NCBI RefSeq assembly: GCF_022095675.1
Contig: NZ_JAHYSG010000012.1
Span: forward strand, 99,163 to 163,162
Reading direction: 5' to 3'
Origin: Dactylosporangium sp. AC04546
Lineage (GTDB): Bacteria; Actinomycetota; Actinomycetes; Mycobacteriales; Micromonosporaceae
Length of the DNA stretch: 64,000 nt
Position 1 is the first letter of the stretch. The number at the start of each line of letters is the position of its first letter. Position numbers and translations under genes: made by a program. The notes beneath the pieces are model-generated. The model had not been told where the DNA came from and searched no databases. It was given only the letters and a program-made list of their open reading frames with translations. Of this stretch, positions 23,936-35,900 are shown in pieces.

Positions 23936-24487
23936 TCAGCCGCGGCTCAGGGCGAGCAGCGCCTGCCGGTGCGCCTGGAGCTCCGCCTCCAGCCGGTCCC
24001 GGTGGAAGCGGGCCGGATCGGCGGCGTAGAGCTCCCGGCCCGCCGCCGAGGTGAACGCGGCCTCCGGCACCGTCTCGGCAGACGGGGGCAGGAACTTGAG
24101 CACCTCCTCGACGGCGGCGACCGCGTCGGCGGCCGCCTCACGCGCGCCGGCCCGGCGGTACGGCGACGCGTCCGGCGGGACGGCGGCGTGCTGCGCCGCC
24201 CGTTCACCCATCGCCAGGAACTCGCCGGGGTCGATGATCTGGGACGGCTCGGGGCCGCCGTACGCCGGCGGCGGCACGGGGTCCGGTGCCAGCGCGAACG
24301 CGAAGCGGCGCGGCGCCCGGCAGGACGGGCACTCCCCCTCGTACACCGAGGTGTCATCCCGTCCGCGGTCGTGCCGGGACCAGGGGAAGTCCGCCTCGCC
24401 GCACCGCTCGCACGGGTGCAGCACCATGTACAGGTGGCACTCGGTCGTCGAACGCGCGACCAGCATCGTCGCCTCCGTTTCGCTCAC
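23936..24487 (-). CDS. Zinc-ribbon protein of the giant-protein operon (short form)
   Basis: A 183-residue protein with an N-terminal zinc ribbon: 'HPCERCGEADF' and 'GECPSCRAPRRFAFAL' supply two CxxC pairs. 'PSQIIDPGEFLAMGERAA' follows and the rest is helical. The N-terminal 90 residues align with those of the 304-residue protein encoded at 26013-26927: the same 'EC' start, CxxC pairs, 'PS-x-I-D-x-G/D-E/G-F/Y' motif and helix. It lacks the C-terminal domain of that paralogue. GTG start, in a GTGA overlap with the preceding stop. No named family is recognised. Its place right behind the giant gene suggests a cytosolic escort or regulator. Confidence 0.6.
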   Translation of the reverse strand: MSETEATMLVARSTTECHLYMVLHPCERCGEADFPWSRHDRGRDDTSVYEGECPSCRAPRRFAFALAPDPVPPPAYGGPEPSQIIDPGEFLAMGERAAQHAAVPPDASPYRRAGAREAAADAVAAVEEVLKFLPPSAETVPEAAFTSAAGRELYAADPARFHRDRLEAELQAHRQALLALSRG

Positions 24488-26013
24488 GGCTCGATCGTCG
24501 CGCGGCGCAGGCGCGTCCGCACGAACTCCTGCAGGGCAAGTGTGCCGAGCCGGACGGTGCCGACGCGGCGGCCTGGCCGCAACCGGACGCCGAGCTCGTC
24601 CAGGAGCTCCGCGGTGACGAGCGCGGCCTGGTGCGGCAGGACGACCCAGCCGGCCTCCTCAGCCGGGGCGGGCGGCCGCGGCGGGGGCAGGTCACGCAGG
24701 GCCGTCCGGAGTTCGGCCGCCCGTTCGGCGAGGCCGACCGGCCGCCAGCCGGCGCCCTCCCAGCGCTGGATGGACACCAGATGGGTGCCGGGCCGGATGC
24801 CGTCGTGGCGCTCCCGCCAGCCCGTCCCCGCGAGCAGGTCGGCGGCCGCCACGGCCGCGTCACGGTGTACCCCGAAGTCCGCGGTCGCGGCCAGCTCCTG
24901 CGGGGTCGGTGTCGCCTCCGCCGCCGACCGGGCCACCGCGGCGAGCCGTTCGGCGGCGGCCGGCAGCGGCAGCCCGGCACTCAGCGGCCGCGGCTCCCGC
25001 AGCGGTGGGTGGTCGTCCGGCCGCTCGGGCCGGAGCCGGCCGGCCAGCTCGTGCGCGAGCTCGCTCAGGTCCGTGCCGCCGTCGCCGACGGTGACGGCGG
25101 GCCGGCCGGGTGCGAGCCGCTGGACGAGCTCTTCCAGCAGGTCCGTGACGACGGTGTACAGCGGGCCGGGCAGCGCCACCGCCGCACCCCCGGCGGTGGC
25201 GAGCCGGCGGTCCCAGTCGCGGGCCGCCTCGGCGATGCCGATCGGCTGTCCCGCCGGGTCGAGCCGCGCGGCGAGCTGCCAGGCCGGGTCCGCGACGCCC
25301 GCAGCGTCGTCCACCGGCGGCGCGGTCAGCAGCAGCTCCAGTTCGCGCCACCGTTCCCGGCGTGCCTGCGGCCAGTCGTCGCGGGTGGTGGCGGGGCCCT
25401 GCGCGGCGACCATCCGTGCGGCCGCAGAGTAGAGCCGCTCGTAGTCCTCGGCGGCCTCCGCCGTGTCCAGGCAGGCGACGCCGCCGGCGAGCAGGGTCGG
25501 CAGTGCCCCCAGCGCACCGGCGAGCACCGTCCGCGGGTCACCGCCGATCCGCTCGGCGACCGCTTCGCACAACCGCCACAGGTCCGGGTACTCCGGGGCG
25601 AGCTCCCACAACGCGAACCGCTCCGCGTCGACGACGACCCCGCCACCGACGCCGCTGATGGCGAAGCAGCCGTCCTCGCCCGGCACCTCGCCGAGGGTGA
25701 GGCCGAGCGGCCACAGCCGGTACCGGCGGGCGAAGGCCTCGCCGCCGTCGGTCTCGACGAGCAGCCCGAGGCGCAGCAGCGCGTCGACCTCGGCCGTGAC
25801 GGCGTCCGCCGGGAACCCCGTGTCGAGCGCGGCAACGAGCGTCCCGCGGTCGACGAGGGGCTCCTCGGCCGTGCCGTACGCGGCCAGCCACACGGCGGCC
25901 CGGACCGGGTCGGCGAGCGGCACGTCGGCCTCGCCGATCCGCACCACGTCGGCCGGAACGCCGTCGCGTTCGAGTTCGCCGAGGTAGCGGCCGACGGGCA
26001 GCAGGGCGCGCAT
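24484..26013 (-). CDS. Accessory protein of the giant-protein operon
   Basis: A 509-residue soluble, mainly helical protein without signal peptide or membrane segment. The region 'AAVWLAAYGTAEEPLVD', 'VDALLRLGLLVETDGGEAF', 'RLWPLGLTLGEVPG' and 'LPTLLAGGVACLD' repeats, in the same order, the pattern of the C-terminal domain of the 304-residue protein upstream: VW-x-AA, LL-x-x-GLL-x-E-x-D, PL and LLAGG-x-A-x-L. The two are therefore distant paralogues that share a winged-helix-like domain. A second helical half is unique. ATG start overlaps the previous stop by one base. Function unknown; constant linkage to the giant gene should be tested. Confidence 0.6.
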   Translation of the reverse strand: MRALLPVGRYLGELERDGVPADVVRIGEADVPLADPVRAAVWLAAYGTAEEPLVDRGTLVAALDTGFPADAVTAEVDALLRLGLLVETDGGEAFARRYRLWPLGLTLGEVPGEDGCFAISGVGGGVVVDAERFALWELAPEYPDLWRLCEAVAERIGGDPRTVLAGALGALPTLLAGGVACLDTAEAAEDYERLYSAAARMVAAQGPATTRDDWPQARRERWRELELLLTAPPVDDAAGVADPAWQLAARLDPAGQPIGIAEAARDWDRRLATAGGAAVALPGPLYTVVTDLLEELVQRLAPGRPAVTVGDGGTDLSELAHELAGRLRPERPDDHPPLREPRPLSAGLPLPAAAERLAAVARSAAEATPTPQELAATADFGVHRDAAVAAADLLAGTGWRERHDGIRPGTHLVSIQRWEGAGWRPVGLAERAAELRTALRDLPPPRPPAPAEEAGWVVLPHQAALVTAELLDELGVRLRPGRRVGTVRLGTLALQEFVRTRLRRATIEP

Positions 26014-26927
26014 CAGGCACCGACCGGGCGCAGGTATGCGGCGCCGCCGGCGAGCAGCCGGTGCAGCTGCGCGAACACGGCGGCCAGCAGGTCCGCGGAA
26101 CGGTCGCCGGCGAGCGCGCGGCAGGTGGTGGCGAGGTCGTCGAGCCCGCCCGCCGACCAGACCGCGAACACCGCCTCGTCCAGGGCCGCAGCCGGGGTCA
26201 CCGGCACCTGCGGACCGCTGACGGCACCGGTGGTGAGCGGCACGAGCCGCACCGTGGCGGCGAACGCGGCGAAGCCGTCCTCGTCCACCTCCGCGAGCAG
26301 CCCGGCGGCGAGGAGCCCATCCACCACCCCGGACGCGGAGCGGGGCCCCGGCAGGTGGTGCGCCGCCGACCACACCGCGTCCTCCTCGGTCGTGAGCGCG
26401 TGCCGGCGGGCGCCGACCTGCACGGTCGGGGTACCACCGAGCACCCCGAGGGCTCGCCCGAGCGGCAGCAGCATCGTGCCACGGGCCTCGTCCCGATATG
26501 CCTCCGTGACGCGCAGCTGCCGCGCGCGCAGCCACCGCAGCCGGTCCGATGTGGACGCCGGGGCGACGGCGATCGCCTCGTCGAGCAGGGTCAGGGCGGT
26601 CTCGGCGAGCTCGGCCGCGTCGGCGAGGGCCGCCGGGTCGAGGCGGGCCGGGTCGTCGGGCAGGGCCGCGACGCTGCGCCCGTACAGCAGCAGGTACCCG
26701 TCGACGTCGATGAGCCGTGACGGGCCGGCGGTGCGCTCGTCGAGGGTGAAGTCGTGCCGGTGTGCCGCGCCGCACCGCTCGCAGTGCGACTCGACGACGA
26801 GCCCGTCCGGGCCGGCGCCGCCGACCGCGTCCACCACCGCGGTGTCCCCGCCACCGCACGCCGGACACGGTCGGAGCGCGACGGCGTGCAGGCACTCCTG
26901 CACGCTGCGGGCGACGCGGGCGGTCAC
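26013..26927 (-). CDS. Zinc-ribbon plus winged-helix-like accessory protein
   Basis: A 304-residue protein. Residues 10-55 are a zinc ribbon ('LRPCPACGGGD', 'SHCERCGAAHRHDF'), followed by 'PSRLIDVDGYLLLYGRSVAA', a helical bundle and a C-terminal domain ('VWSAAHHLPGPRSASGVVDG', 'LLAAGLLAEVDEDGF', 'LHRLLAGGAAYL'). The N-terminal half is shared with the 183-residue protein and the C-terminal half with the 509-residue protein downstream, so it may represent the parent form of both. GTG start in a GTGA overlap with the stop of the giant gene, hence translationally coupled to it. No named family recognised. Confidence 0.6.
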   Translation of the reverse strand: MTARVARSVQECLHAVALRPCPACGGGDTAVVDAVGGAGPDGLVVESHCERCGAAHRHDFTLDERTAGPSRLIDVDGYLLLYGRSVAALPDDPARLDPAALADAAELAETALTLLDEAIAVAPASTSDRLRWLRARQLRVTEAYRDEARGTMLLPLGRALGVLGGTPTVQVGARRHALTTEEDAVWSAAHHLPGPRSASGVVDGLLAAGLLAEVDEDGFAAFAATVRLVPLTTGAVSGPQVPVTPAAALDEAVFAVWSAGGLDDLATTCRALAGDRSADLLAAVFAQLHRLLAGGAAYLRPVGA

Positions 26928-29900
26928 GGCGTCGCCTCCGGCTCGTCCGGCCCGGGCGCTGCCGGCGGGTCGGCGGCGAGGTCGGCGCCGGTGCGGGCGT
27001 GGTCGAGCAGCAGCTGCGCGAGGGCATCCAGCGTGACCGGCAGCTCGCTCGCCTGCATCCGGCCCTTGCGGTCGGCGGCCCGCGTGGCGAGCGCACCGGC
27101 GCGTTTGCGGTACAGCGACTCACCGATGCCGTAGGCGAAGAGTTCGGTGGCGCCCGACAGCGCCACGACGACCGCGATCGGGAGAACACCGAGCTTTGCG
27201 GCAACCTCCGGCGGGACGTGTCCGGCGGCTTCCGCGACCTTCCAGGCGGCGCCGGTGACGGTGCCGGCGGTCAGTCGCGCGATCGTCGGGAGGCCGTGCT
27301 TGAGCAGGATGACCGAACGGGCGTCGGCGATCGGGGGGTCCCCCTGCCACGGCTCGCCCCAGAGGTCCTTCCACGCTTGCAGCGGCCCCTCGGGTTGCAA
27401 CGTCTCCGGTACCTGCCGTGCCGGCCGGCCGCCGAGCAGGTCGATCGCGGCCTGCGTGTGCCGCAGCGCGAGGCCGGCGTCGCGCAGCGCCTCGATCGAG
27501 GCGATCGCCCGCTCCTCGGCGATCTCCATCGCCCGGTGCCGCGCCCAGCCGACGCCCAGGTAGAACCCGCCCGCCGCGCTGGCCGCCGAGCCGATCGAGG
27601 TGACCGCCACGGTCTGGGGAGCGAGGTGCCACGTCGCGGCCAGCGCCGCCACCCCCGAGACCACGCCGGGCCAGCCGGTGCGGTGGATGAAGTCGCGCAT
27701 CGGCGGTACACCCGGGTGCTCCGGCGAGCGGGGCAGGCGCCAGGTCGCCGCCATCCGCAGGGCCTCGACGATCAGGCGGCGGGCGTCGCGATGGGCGAGC
27801 AGCTCGGCCCGGTCATCGGCGACGACCGGCTGCAGCGACTGGATGCCGCGTTCGAGCAGCTCGGCGCTGGTCCGCAAGAGTTCTGCCAGCGCTGTGCGCT
27901 GCTGCGGGGTGAGCCCCGCCGCGTCGGCCCGCACGCTCGCCTCGATGCGCTCGTGCAGCTCGGCCGCGCCGTAGTGGGCGTCGTGCAGCGCACGGTTGCG
28001 GGCCTTCGCCGGGTCGTTGCGCAGCTCGAACTCCCGGTCCGTCTTCGCCTGCTGCTCGGCCTGTTCGTACCGGTGGTCGGCCGTGGCCGAGGCTCCCGCG
28101 CCGAGCAAGCTGGAGGAGGAGTTGATCGCCCCGTCCGTCACCGGTGCGTGTTTGAGCCAGGCGTACACGCCGGTGGCGATGGTTGAGGCCACAGTGACCG
28201 CGAAGCCGCGCCTGGCGAGGTGTTCCTTGAAGATCGACCTCGGTTCCTGGGGCGCCTGTTCCCCGTCGGTCGTCCCGTCCTCCTCCGCTATCCGCGGGGT
28301 GCTCGGCGCCGCTGTGGAGCTCTCCGGCGTCGACGGGATCGCGAACGCCGCCGTTGCCCGCGGTGCTTCCGGCGCCGCCGGCGCCGGACCCTGGACCGTG
28401 TTCCGCCGGGCCTTTCGGGCCGCGTCCTCCGCCTTCTTGCCCTCCTGCTTCACCTTCAGCGCCGAGTCGCTGCCGCCCTGCAGGAAGTCGCGGATGCCGT
28501 TGCCCACGGCGTTGGCGACGAGCATCACCATGTCCCGGTGGGCGATCGCCCCGCCGACCAGGGTGCTGGCCGAGCCGACCGCGCTGCTGACGATCCGGCC
28601 GCGGCGGAAGTCGGACGACGCCGGCCGCTTCGACGGCTCACGGATCGACTCCACCTCGCGCTCGCGCGGGTTGTCGGGCCGGGGACCGAGGACCAGCAGC
28701 CCGGCTCTGCCGCCCAGCCGCTCCGTGCGCGGCAGGTCGCCGGCCGCCCGCCGCACGAGGTGCTCGGCGCTCTCGACGAGCGGGGCGTCGACCTCTTCGG
28801 GGCGGTACTGCGCCTTGAGCTCCTCCAGCAGCCGCGCGCCCAGCGCCGCGATCGCCAGCCGCTCCAACGGTGTCGCACTGCGCAGCTGCAGCTCCAGGTA
28901 GCGGAACTGGGCGGCCAGGATCGACGCCCGGCCCTGCTGCCAGACCGGCGGGCGGGCGATCAGGCCGATGGTGGCCAGCGCCTCGGTCACCGCGAGGCCG
29001 ACGGCGAGCCGGCCCGCGTCGGGCGCCAGCCGCAGCCGGTACCCGTCGTCGGTCGCCACCAGCTCACCCCGGGTGGCGTCCCCGCCCGTCCGGTCGAACG
29101 TCACCGGGATGGCGTGCAGCACCTGCGAGCGCGCCCGCGAGCCGCGGTGCCGGGTGTCGACCAGCACATTGAGCTTGCCGGTCTCCGGGTCGAACGTCGC
29201 GGCCTTCACGCCGGCCTGCCGCGCCGCCACCGGTGCCATCTCCCGCACCGACGCGCCGACCGCCGCGGCGCTGGCGTCGACGCGCCGCCACGGCGACAGC
29301 AGCTCCGCGACCTCGGGGTCGGCGGGCAGCGTGCCGCGGCTGCGCCCGACGGCCTCCAGCCGCTCGACGAAGCCCGGCTGCCCCTCGCGAACGCCGAGGG
29401 CGGTCAGTTGCTCCTCCAGCCATGCCTGCTCCGCCACCACCTGCGCCCGCAGCGCGAGGTCGCCCGCGGCCTCCTGCCGGCGCAGGTCCAGCACCCGCTC
29501 GGCGGTGAGCGTCGCCGCGGCCCAGCCGGCCCGGGCGCCCGCGGTCAGGCGCGGGGTGCCCTCGTCGACGTCCGTGCCGGCGTAGAGGCCGGTGCGCTCC
29601 GGGTCCCGCCAGACCTTGACCGACCGGTCGAAGGAGCGCATCGCCACCGCGGCCCGGACCGCCGGGACCACCGCCCCCGCCACCCGCGCCGGATCGTCGA
29701 GCACCGCCCGCGGGATCCGCACCTCCACCGCCGCCGGGCCGGTCCGCTCGATCCGGTACCCCTGCACGGCGTCGTCCGGCGTGACCACCACGTGCAGCGG
29801 CCGGCCCCAGATCTCCAGCTCCAGCCGCGACGGGCCGTCGCCCACCATCAGGCTGGCCCGCCACCCACGCTCCCGCGACAGGGCCTCGGCCGCCTCGGCC

Positions 29901-32900
29901 AGCCCGGCCCGCTGCCGCGCTGTGAGCGGGTCGGCCGGACGCGGCGGACGCGGCGGCCACGGTGGGATCGGTGGCGTCGGTGGTGGCCCGGCGGCGGGCG
30001 GCGGGCTGGACGGGCGGAGCGTCTCGGTCTCGAACAGCCCCCGCGTGAACGTGTTGTTCCGGTGGGCCCACTGCCGGTCGGGCCCGGTGTCCAGCCGGTA
30101 GCTGTGCACGACGACCGGCTGCCCGCCGACCATGAGATCGAGCGTGAGGGTCGGACCCGTCCACGCCGACCGGGGCCCCTGCCCGTTCAGGCCGTACGAG
30201 GGCAGCGCCCGCAGCTGGTACCGCCCGTAGTGCCCGCGCAGGATCTGCCACTGCCGCGCGCGAACCTCGTCCGCGAAGATCTGCTCGATGAACGTCTCCC
30301 GCAGGGCCGGCGTCATCGTGCCGTCGGCGATGTGCCTGGCGATCGCCCGGGCCCGCCGCCGGCTCCGCGCGTCGGTGGCCGATGGCCACATCCCCTGCGC
30401 AAGCCCTTCGAACTCCCGGACCGCGTCGTCGAGCACCTCCTGCAGCGTGCTGGCGATGTCGTGGCGAACCGCGTCGGCCTCGACGATCCTCGCCACGTCG
30501 CGGATCTCGACCGGACGCGCGTCCGCCGGCAGCAGACCCTCGTCGAGCAGCATCAGCCGCACGTCGTACCACGACCGCCCCGACGCACGGATCAGCGCCC
30601 GCAACGCGTCCTCGCTCGCCAGCGCGGCCGACCAGTCGTCGCCTGCCGTGACCATCGACGGCCGTGTCTGCTCCCGGCCGGCCGGGTTACCCGGCCGGTA
30701 GAACCGACGCGCCGCCGTCGACGGCACCCGCGCCGCGGTCACCTGGTCCACCAGCGCCTGCGCGGCCAGTGCACCCTCCACCCGCGACAGGCTCGACCCG
30801 CCGTACAGGTCGGCGTCGGCGCCGAGGATCGCCGCCGCGTCGGCCCGGATCCGGGCGACGCCGACCCCGCGGGCCAGCCGGTCGTACAGCCGGTTGTACA
30901 GCTCCGCCAGGTGCTCCTCCGACAGCTCCCGGACCCGGCCGTCGTGGCCGGTCAACCGCACCCCACCCGCTCGCCCCGGCCCAATCTCAGCGGCCAGCAC
31001 CCCGTCCGGGCCCGTCAGCAACGCGAGGGTGTCGTCGACCACCGCCTCGACCGCCGGCAGGCGCAGCGCCTCGGCCACCGCGGGCGGGAGCGGCTCCTGC
31101 CACAGCTCGGCGAAGTCGCCGTAGGTGAACGCCGGCACCAGCTCCAGCAGCCCCGCCAGCCACTCGTCACGCGCCTCCTCCGCGTACCGGCGGACGAGCA
31201 CCCGGGCCACCGCCAGGTACGGATCGCCCGCCCACGGCTCACCGACCCGCTCGCCCAGCTCGGCGACGATCGCCGTGGTCAGCATCGTCACCGCGAGAAC
31301 CCGCAGCCGCTCCCCCACGACCTCCGCCGCAGCGAGCGCGGCAAGCTCGTCGGAGACCGACAGCCCCACCGTCTCACCCGCGGCCGTCCGCACCACCAGC
31401 GCCGCCGCGTCACCACCACGCAGCTCGGCCCGGTCCACCAGACCGGCCTCCACCAGCTCCGGCAACGCACCCGCAACGGCGACCTCGGCGACCGCCCGAT
31501 GCTCCCCGGCCAGCTCCGCCCGCCAGGGCGCGCCGGGCGCCGCCAGCGCGCGGACGAGGTCGATGACCTCGACCGGGTGCCCGTCCTCGGCCAGCCGGTC
31601 GAGGACCCGCAGGAAGCCCCGGGAGTCGAACCGGTCCAGGACCTGCCCGATCCGCCGGTCACTGTCCGGCTGCGCTCCCAGCCCATCCGGGTCCCGGAAC
31701 CGCAGCTCGGCCACCAGGTCGACGTAGCCGAACTTCTCGCCGGCGGCGACTCGCCCGCGGCCCGGCACTCGGTCGGCCAGGTCACGGACCACGTGGCGCG
31801 GGTCCGCGGGTACGGAGGCCGGCAGCGCGTCGACGGACCCGCCGAAGAGGTAGGCGTCGGCGCGGAGGATCGCCTCGGCTTCGGCCCGGATCTCGTCGAC
31901 GCCGGCGCCGCGCCGCAACCGGTCGGACAGCCGGTCGTGCAGGCCGGCCAGTGACTCGGCGGAAATCTCGCGGACCCGGCCGTCGCGGCCGGTCAGCCGC
32001 ATCGCACCGGCCGGCCCCGGCGCGACCTCGGCGGCGAGCACCCCGTCCGGGCCGGTCAGCAGGGCGAGGGTGTCGACGACGACCGCCTCGGCCGCCGGAC
32101 GGCGCAGCGCCCCGGCCACCGCGGGCGGGAGCGTTTCCTGCCACAGCTCGGCGAAGTCGCTGTAGGCGAACGCCGGCACCAGCTCCAGCAGGGCCGCCAG
32201 CCACTCCTCACGCGCCTCGTCCGCCACCGCGTCGAACCGGCGGACGAGCACGCGGGCCACCGCCAGGTACGGATCGTCGCCCCACGGCGCACCGGCCTCG
32301 CCGTCGAGCCCGGCGACGATCGACGTGGTCAGCATCGTCAGCGCCGTGATCCGCAGCCGCTCCCCCGCCACCCCGGTCGCGGCGAACTCGGCCAGGTCGG
32401 CCAGCTCGCCGGACACGGGCAGATCCACGGTCTCGCCGGCGGCGGTGCGCAGCACCAGCGTCGCGTCGGCGTCCAGCTGGGCCCGGTCCATCAGGCCGGC
32501 CCCGGTCAGCTCGGGTAGCGCGTCGGCCATGGCGGCCTCGGCCGCGGCCCGGTGCTCCCGCGCCAGGTCGGCCCGCCAGGGCGCGTCGGGCGATGCCAGC
32601 GCGCGGACGAGGTCGATCACCTCGGCAGAGTGCCCGTCCTCGACCAGCCGGTCGAGGACCCGCAGGAAGCCTTCGGCGCCGATCCGGTCCAGGAGCTGCC
32701 CGATGCGCCGGTCACTGTCCGGTGCCCGGAACCGCAGCTCGGTCACGAGGTCCGGGTAGCCGACGATCGCCCGGCGCCGGCCCGGCAACCGGTCGGTCAG
32801 GTCACGGACCAGGTCACCGGCCACCCCCAGCGGGTCGGCGGGCGGCAGTGTGCTCAGCGGTACCGCGGCCGGCAGCGCATCCATGGCCGAGTTCGGCAGC

Positions 32901-35900
32901 TGGGGCCGGACGGCACCGCTGGGGGTCGCCCGGTAGCGGCGCACGACGCCGTGGGGGCGCCGCGCCTCGAGGACGACGTCGACGCCCAGGCGCCGGGCGA
33001 GCGTGGACGCGACCTCGACCACGTCGGGTGCGCCGGCCGCCTGCGTGGCCTGCAGGTGCACCACCTTGTCGTGCTTGCCGATCCGCGAGCGCATCAGCTC
33101 CGCGATGGCGACGTACGGGCTGCGGGGCTCGTAGTCGGGGCGGCCGGCCGCGTCGACGTTGAGCTCGTGCAGGTCGAACACGGCGGGGACGGCGCCGGGA
33201 CGGCGCAGCCAGGCGCGCACGCGATCGACCCGGCCGGCCGCCGGCGGCTGCTCCCGCAGCCACCAACGCCACGGGCTCCCCGGGCTCTGCTCCCAGCGCG
33301 CCAGCAGTTCCTCGGCGTCATGGCGGTGCATCGTGACGTAGGCGCGGCCGGTGCCGGCCGGCTGGAACACCGCTTCGCGCAGCGTCGTGTGCCGCACCCC
33401 GCGGGGCCCGGGATGGACCCGCACCGTCCGGATCGTCACGACGTGATCCACCCGGAACGCCAGGACGCGCCGCTCCGCCTTCCCGGAGATGGTCGTCTCG
33501 TCGCGGTCACCCATGGCCAACGTGTGCTCGCTGGAGCCGCTGCGGCCACGGGTGACGTCGAGGCCCCCTTCCGGGATCGAGAAGCCGACCTTCGCGCCGA
33601 CATTGTGGCTCTCGTTGACGCTCAGGCCGGCGGTGTGCTGCGCCCGGTTGATGTCGCCGAGCTCGACCTCCTCGCCCTCACCGACCACTCTGGGCTCGAA
33701 GGACCTCGCCTCGACCACGACCTCGACGTAGGTGTCCGCGCTGCCCGGCAGCAGCTCCCACAGCATCTGCGCGCCGCCGGGGGCGTGCATCGCCTCCAGC
33801 TTCCCGTTGTACATCGTCGGCAGGAACGCCTGCTCGACCGGGACCTGCAGCTGCTTCGCCTTCGGGCCGACCACGCCGCCGCGGACCATCCGGTCCAGGA
33901 CCGTCCCGGCGAGGCCACCGTTCTCGCCGCCGTCGGGCAGGAACTCGTACGGCAGCGGCACCGGCCGTGGGTCCAGTGGGTTGGCGAGCTCCAGCGCGCT
34001 GGGGGCCGGCTGTTCCGGTTTGCCGAGGGAGAGCTCCGCCGGGACCAGCTGCTCGGCGTGCCCGCCGAACGTCACGCGGTACCTGTTCGTCTGCCGCCGC
34101 CTGAGCGCGTCCCAGACGCGCCTGGTGACCCGGTCGGTGAGCTTCGGGTAGACGAGCGTCATGTCGAGGGTCACGGCGATGTCGCGGCGGAACCGCACGG
34201 TCTGCCCGAACGAGGCCGCCCGCTGCAACCGGGTCAGCTGTTCGCTGACGGAAGCGCGGACGGTCCGCGACCAGCCGCCCCTCAGCTCGGCCGACTCGCC
34301 CTCGGGCAGGTGGCCGGCCGGCGGGGCGGCCGAGCCGTTCAGCGGGGCGGCACCGGCCGACCAGCCGCGGAACCTGCCGCGGTCCCGCTGCTCGTACCGG
34401 TACTTCTGCACGATGAGCCCGATGATCTTGCTCAGGCCGACGGCGCGGCCACGGTTGAGCCCTATCTTCAGGCGGATGACGAGTTCCGCGTCGGTCCGGT
34501 GGTCGACGGCGACCGGCACCGACGTCACCCAGCCGCCCGAGACCTGACCATCTTCGATCTTGGGCACCCAGCGCGGCCCGGCGAGCCGGCCGTAGAGGTT
34601 GCGCCACAGCCCGACCGTGCGCCGTTCGGCCTGCGGCGCGAGCTTGCCGAGGCCGCGCAACGCCTCCTGGAAGATGTCCACCCCGCCCAGGTCGACGTGG
34701 GCGAAGCGGCTCTGCCCGACGCCGGACAGCAGCGGCTCGGGCAGCGTCGCGTCCTGCGCCAGCTCCTGCAGCTCGGGGTCCCCGGCGACCTTGGCTTCCA
34801 GCTCCTTCGCGTACGCCGGGAGGTCCTTCGCCGCCACCAGTTCGGCCAGCACGTCCGGGAAGTCCTCGGCGAGCCGCCCGAGCAGCGCCGCGGCGAACGG
34901 GTCGGTGCCGCGCAGTTCCCGGTCGTCGGGCAGGTAGCTCGGGTAGTCCTCGGCGCTCATGGCCCGGGTGGCCGCGCGCAGGTCCTGCACGTACCGGTTG
35001 ACGATCCGCGCCATCGAGGCCCGGTCCAGGTCGAGGTCCAGCTTGCCCGCGGAGTACCGGCGCAGCGCGTCGGTCAGCCGGTGCAGCGGCACCGGCAGCT
35101 CGCCGAGGCCGTACAGGTCGAGGGCGTCACGCTCGGGCAGCGTGTACACCACCGTCCCGTCCAGCTCCTGTGGCTCGGCGATCCGTTCGTCGCGGTGCCC
35201 CTGCCGGCGTCTCGCCTCGACCCGGAACTTGACCGGCATGCTGTACGTGTAATGCAGGCCCAGATAGATGATCAGTGCCTCGTCGCCGACGATCTCGACG
35301 AGCGTCTCGGAGGCGCCGTGCGAGTACGTTCCGCTCAGGCCGCCCCCGACGCTGCCGTGGTCGCGGTCGACGCCGGTGTGCACCCCGAACGCGCGAGCCA
35401 GGTCCGCGGCGTGCTCCCGGGTGTAGGACTTGGTGATGCTGTTGCTGTCCAGCGCCAGGTGCACCGCGCCGACGACCCCTCTGAAGGCACCGTTCCACGT
35501 GGAGGCGCCGGGGACCCCCTCCACGATGACGGTGCGGTGCGTGTCCGCGGTCATGTCGCGCACGCTGCCCAGGATCTCCGCCGGGTCGTAGTCCACCAGG
35601 TCGGTGCGGTGGCCGACGCCCGCACCGAACGCCGGCACGTAGAGCGTGCGACCGACGGCGACCAGGGTGCGCACGTTCATCGCGGCGGCCAGGTTGGCGA
35701 AGGCGCCGGTGCCGGCGCGCGGTGCCGTACCGAGCGCCTGTTCGGCGGCCGGCAGCATCCCCTTCGCCTGGACGTGCATGATCTCGGCCCGGCCCAGCAC
35801 GGCCTGCGACGTGGTCGTGGGCGCGTCGGGCGGCAGGACCGGGACGGTCTCCTCCGGCAGCATGTCGGCCGGCCACACGATCTCGACCTCCAGACCGTCG

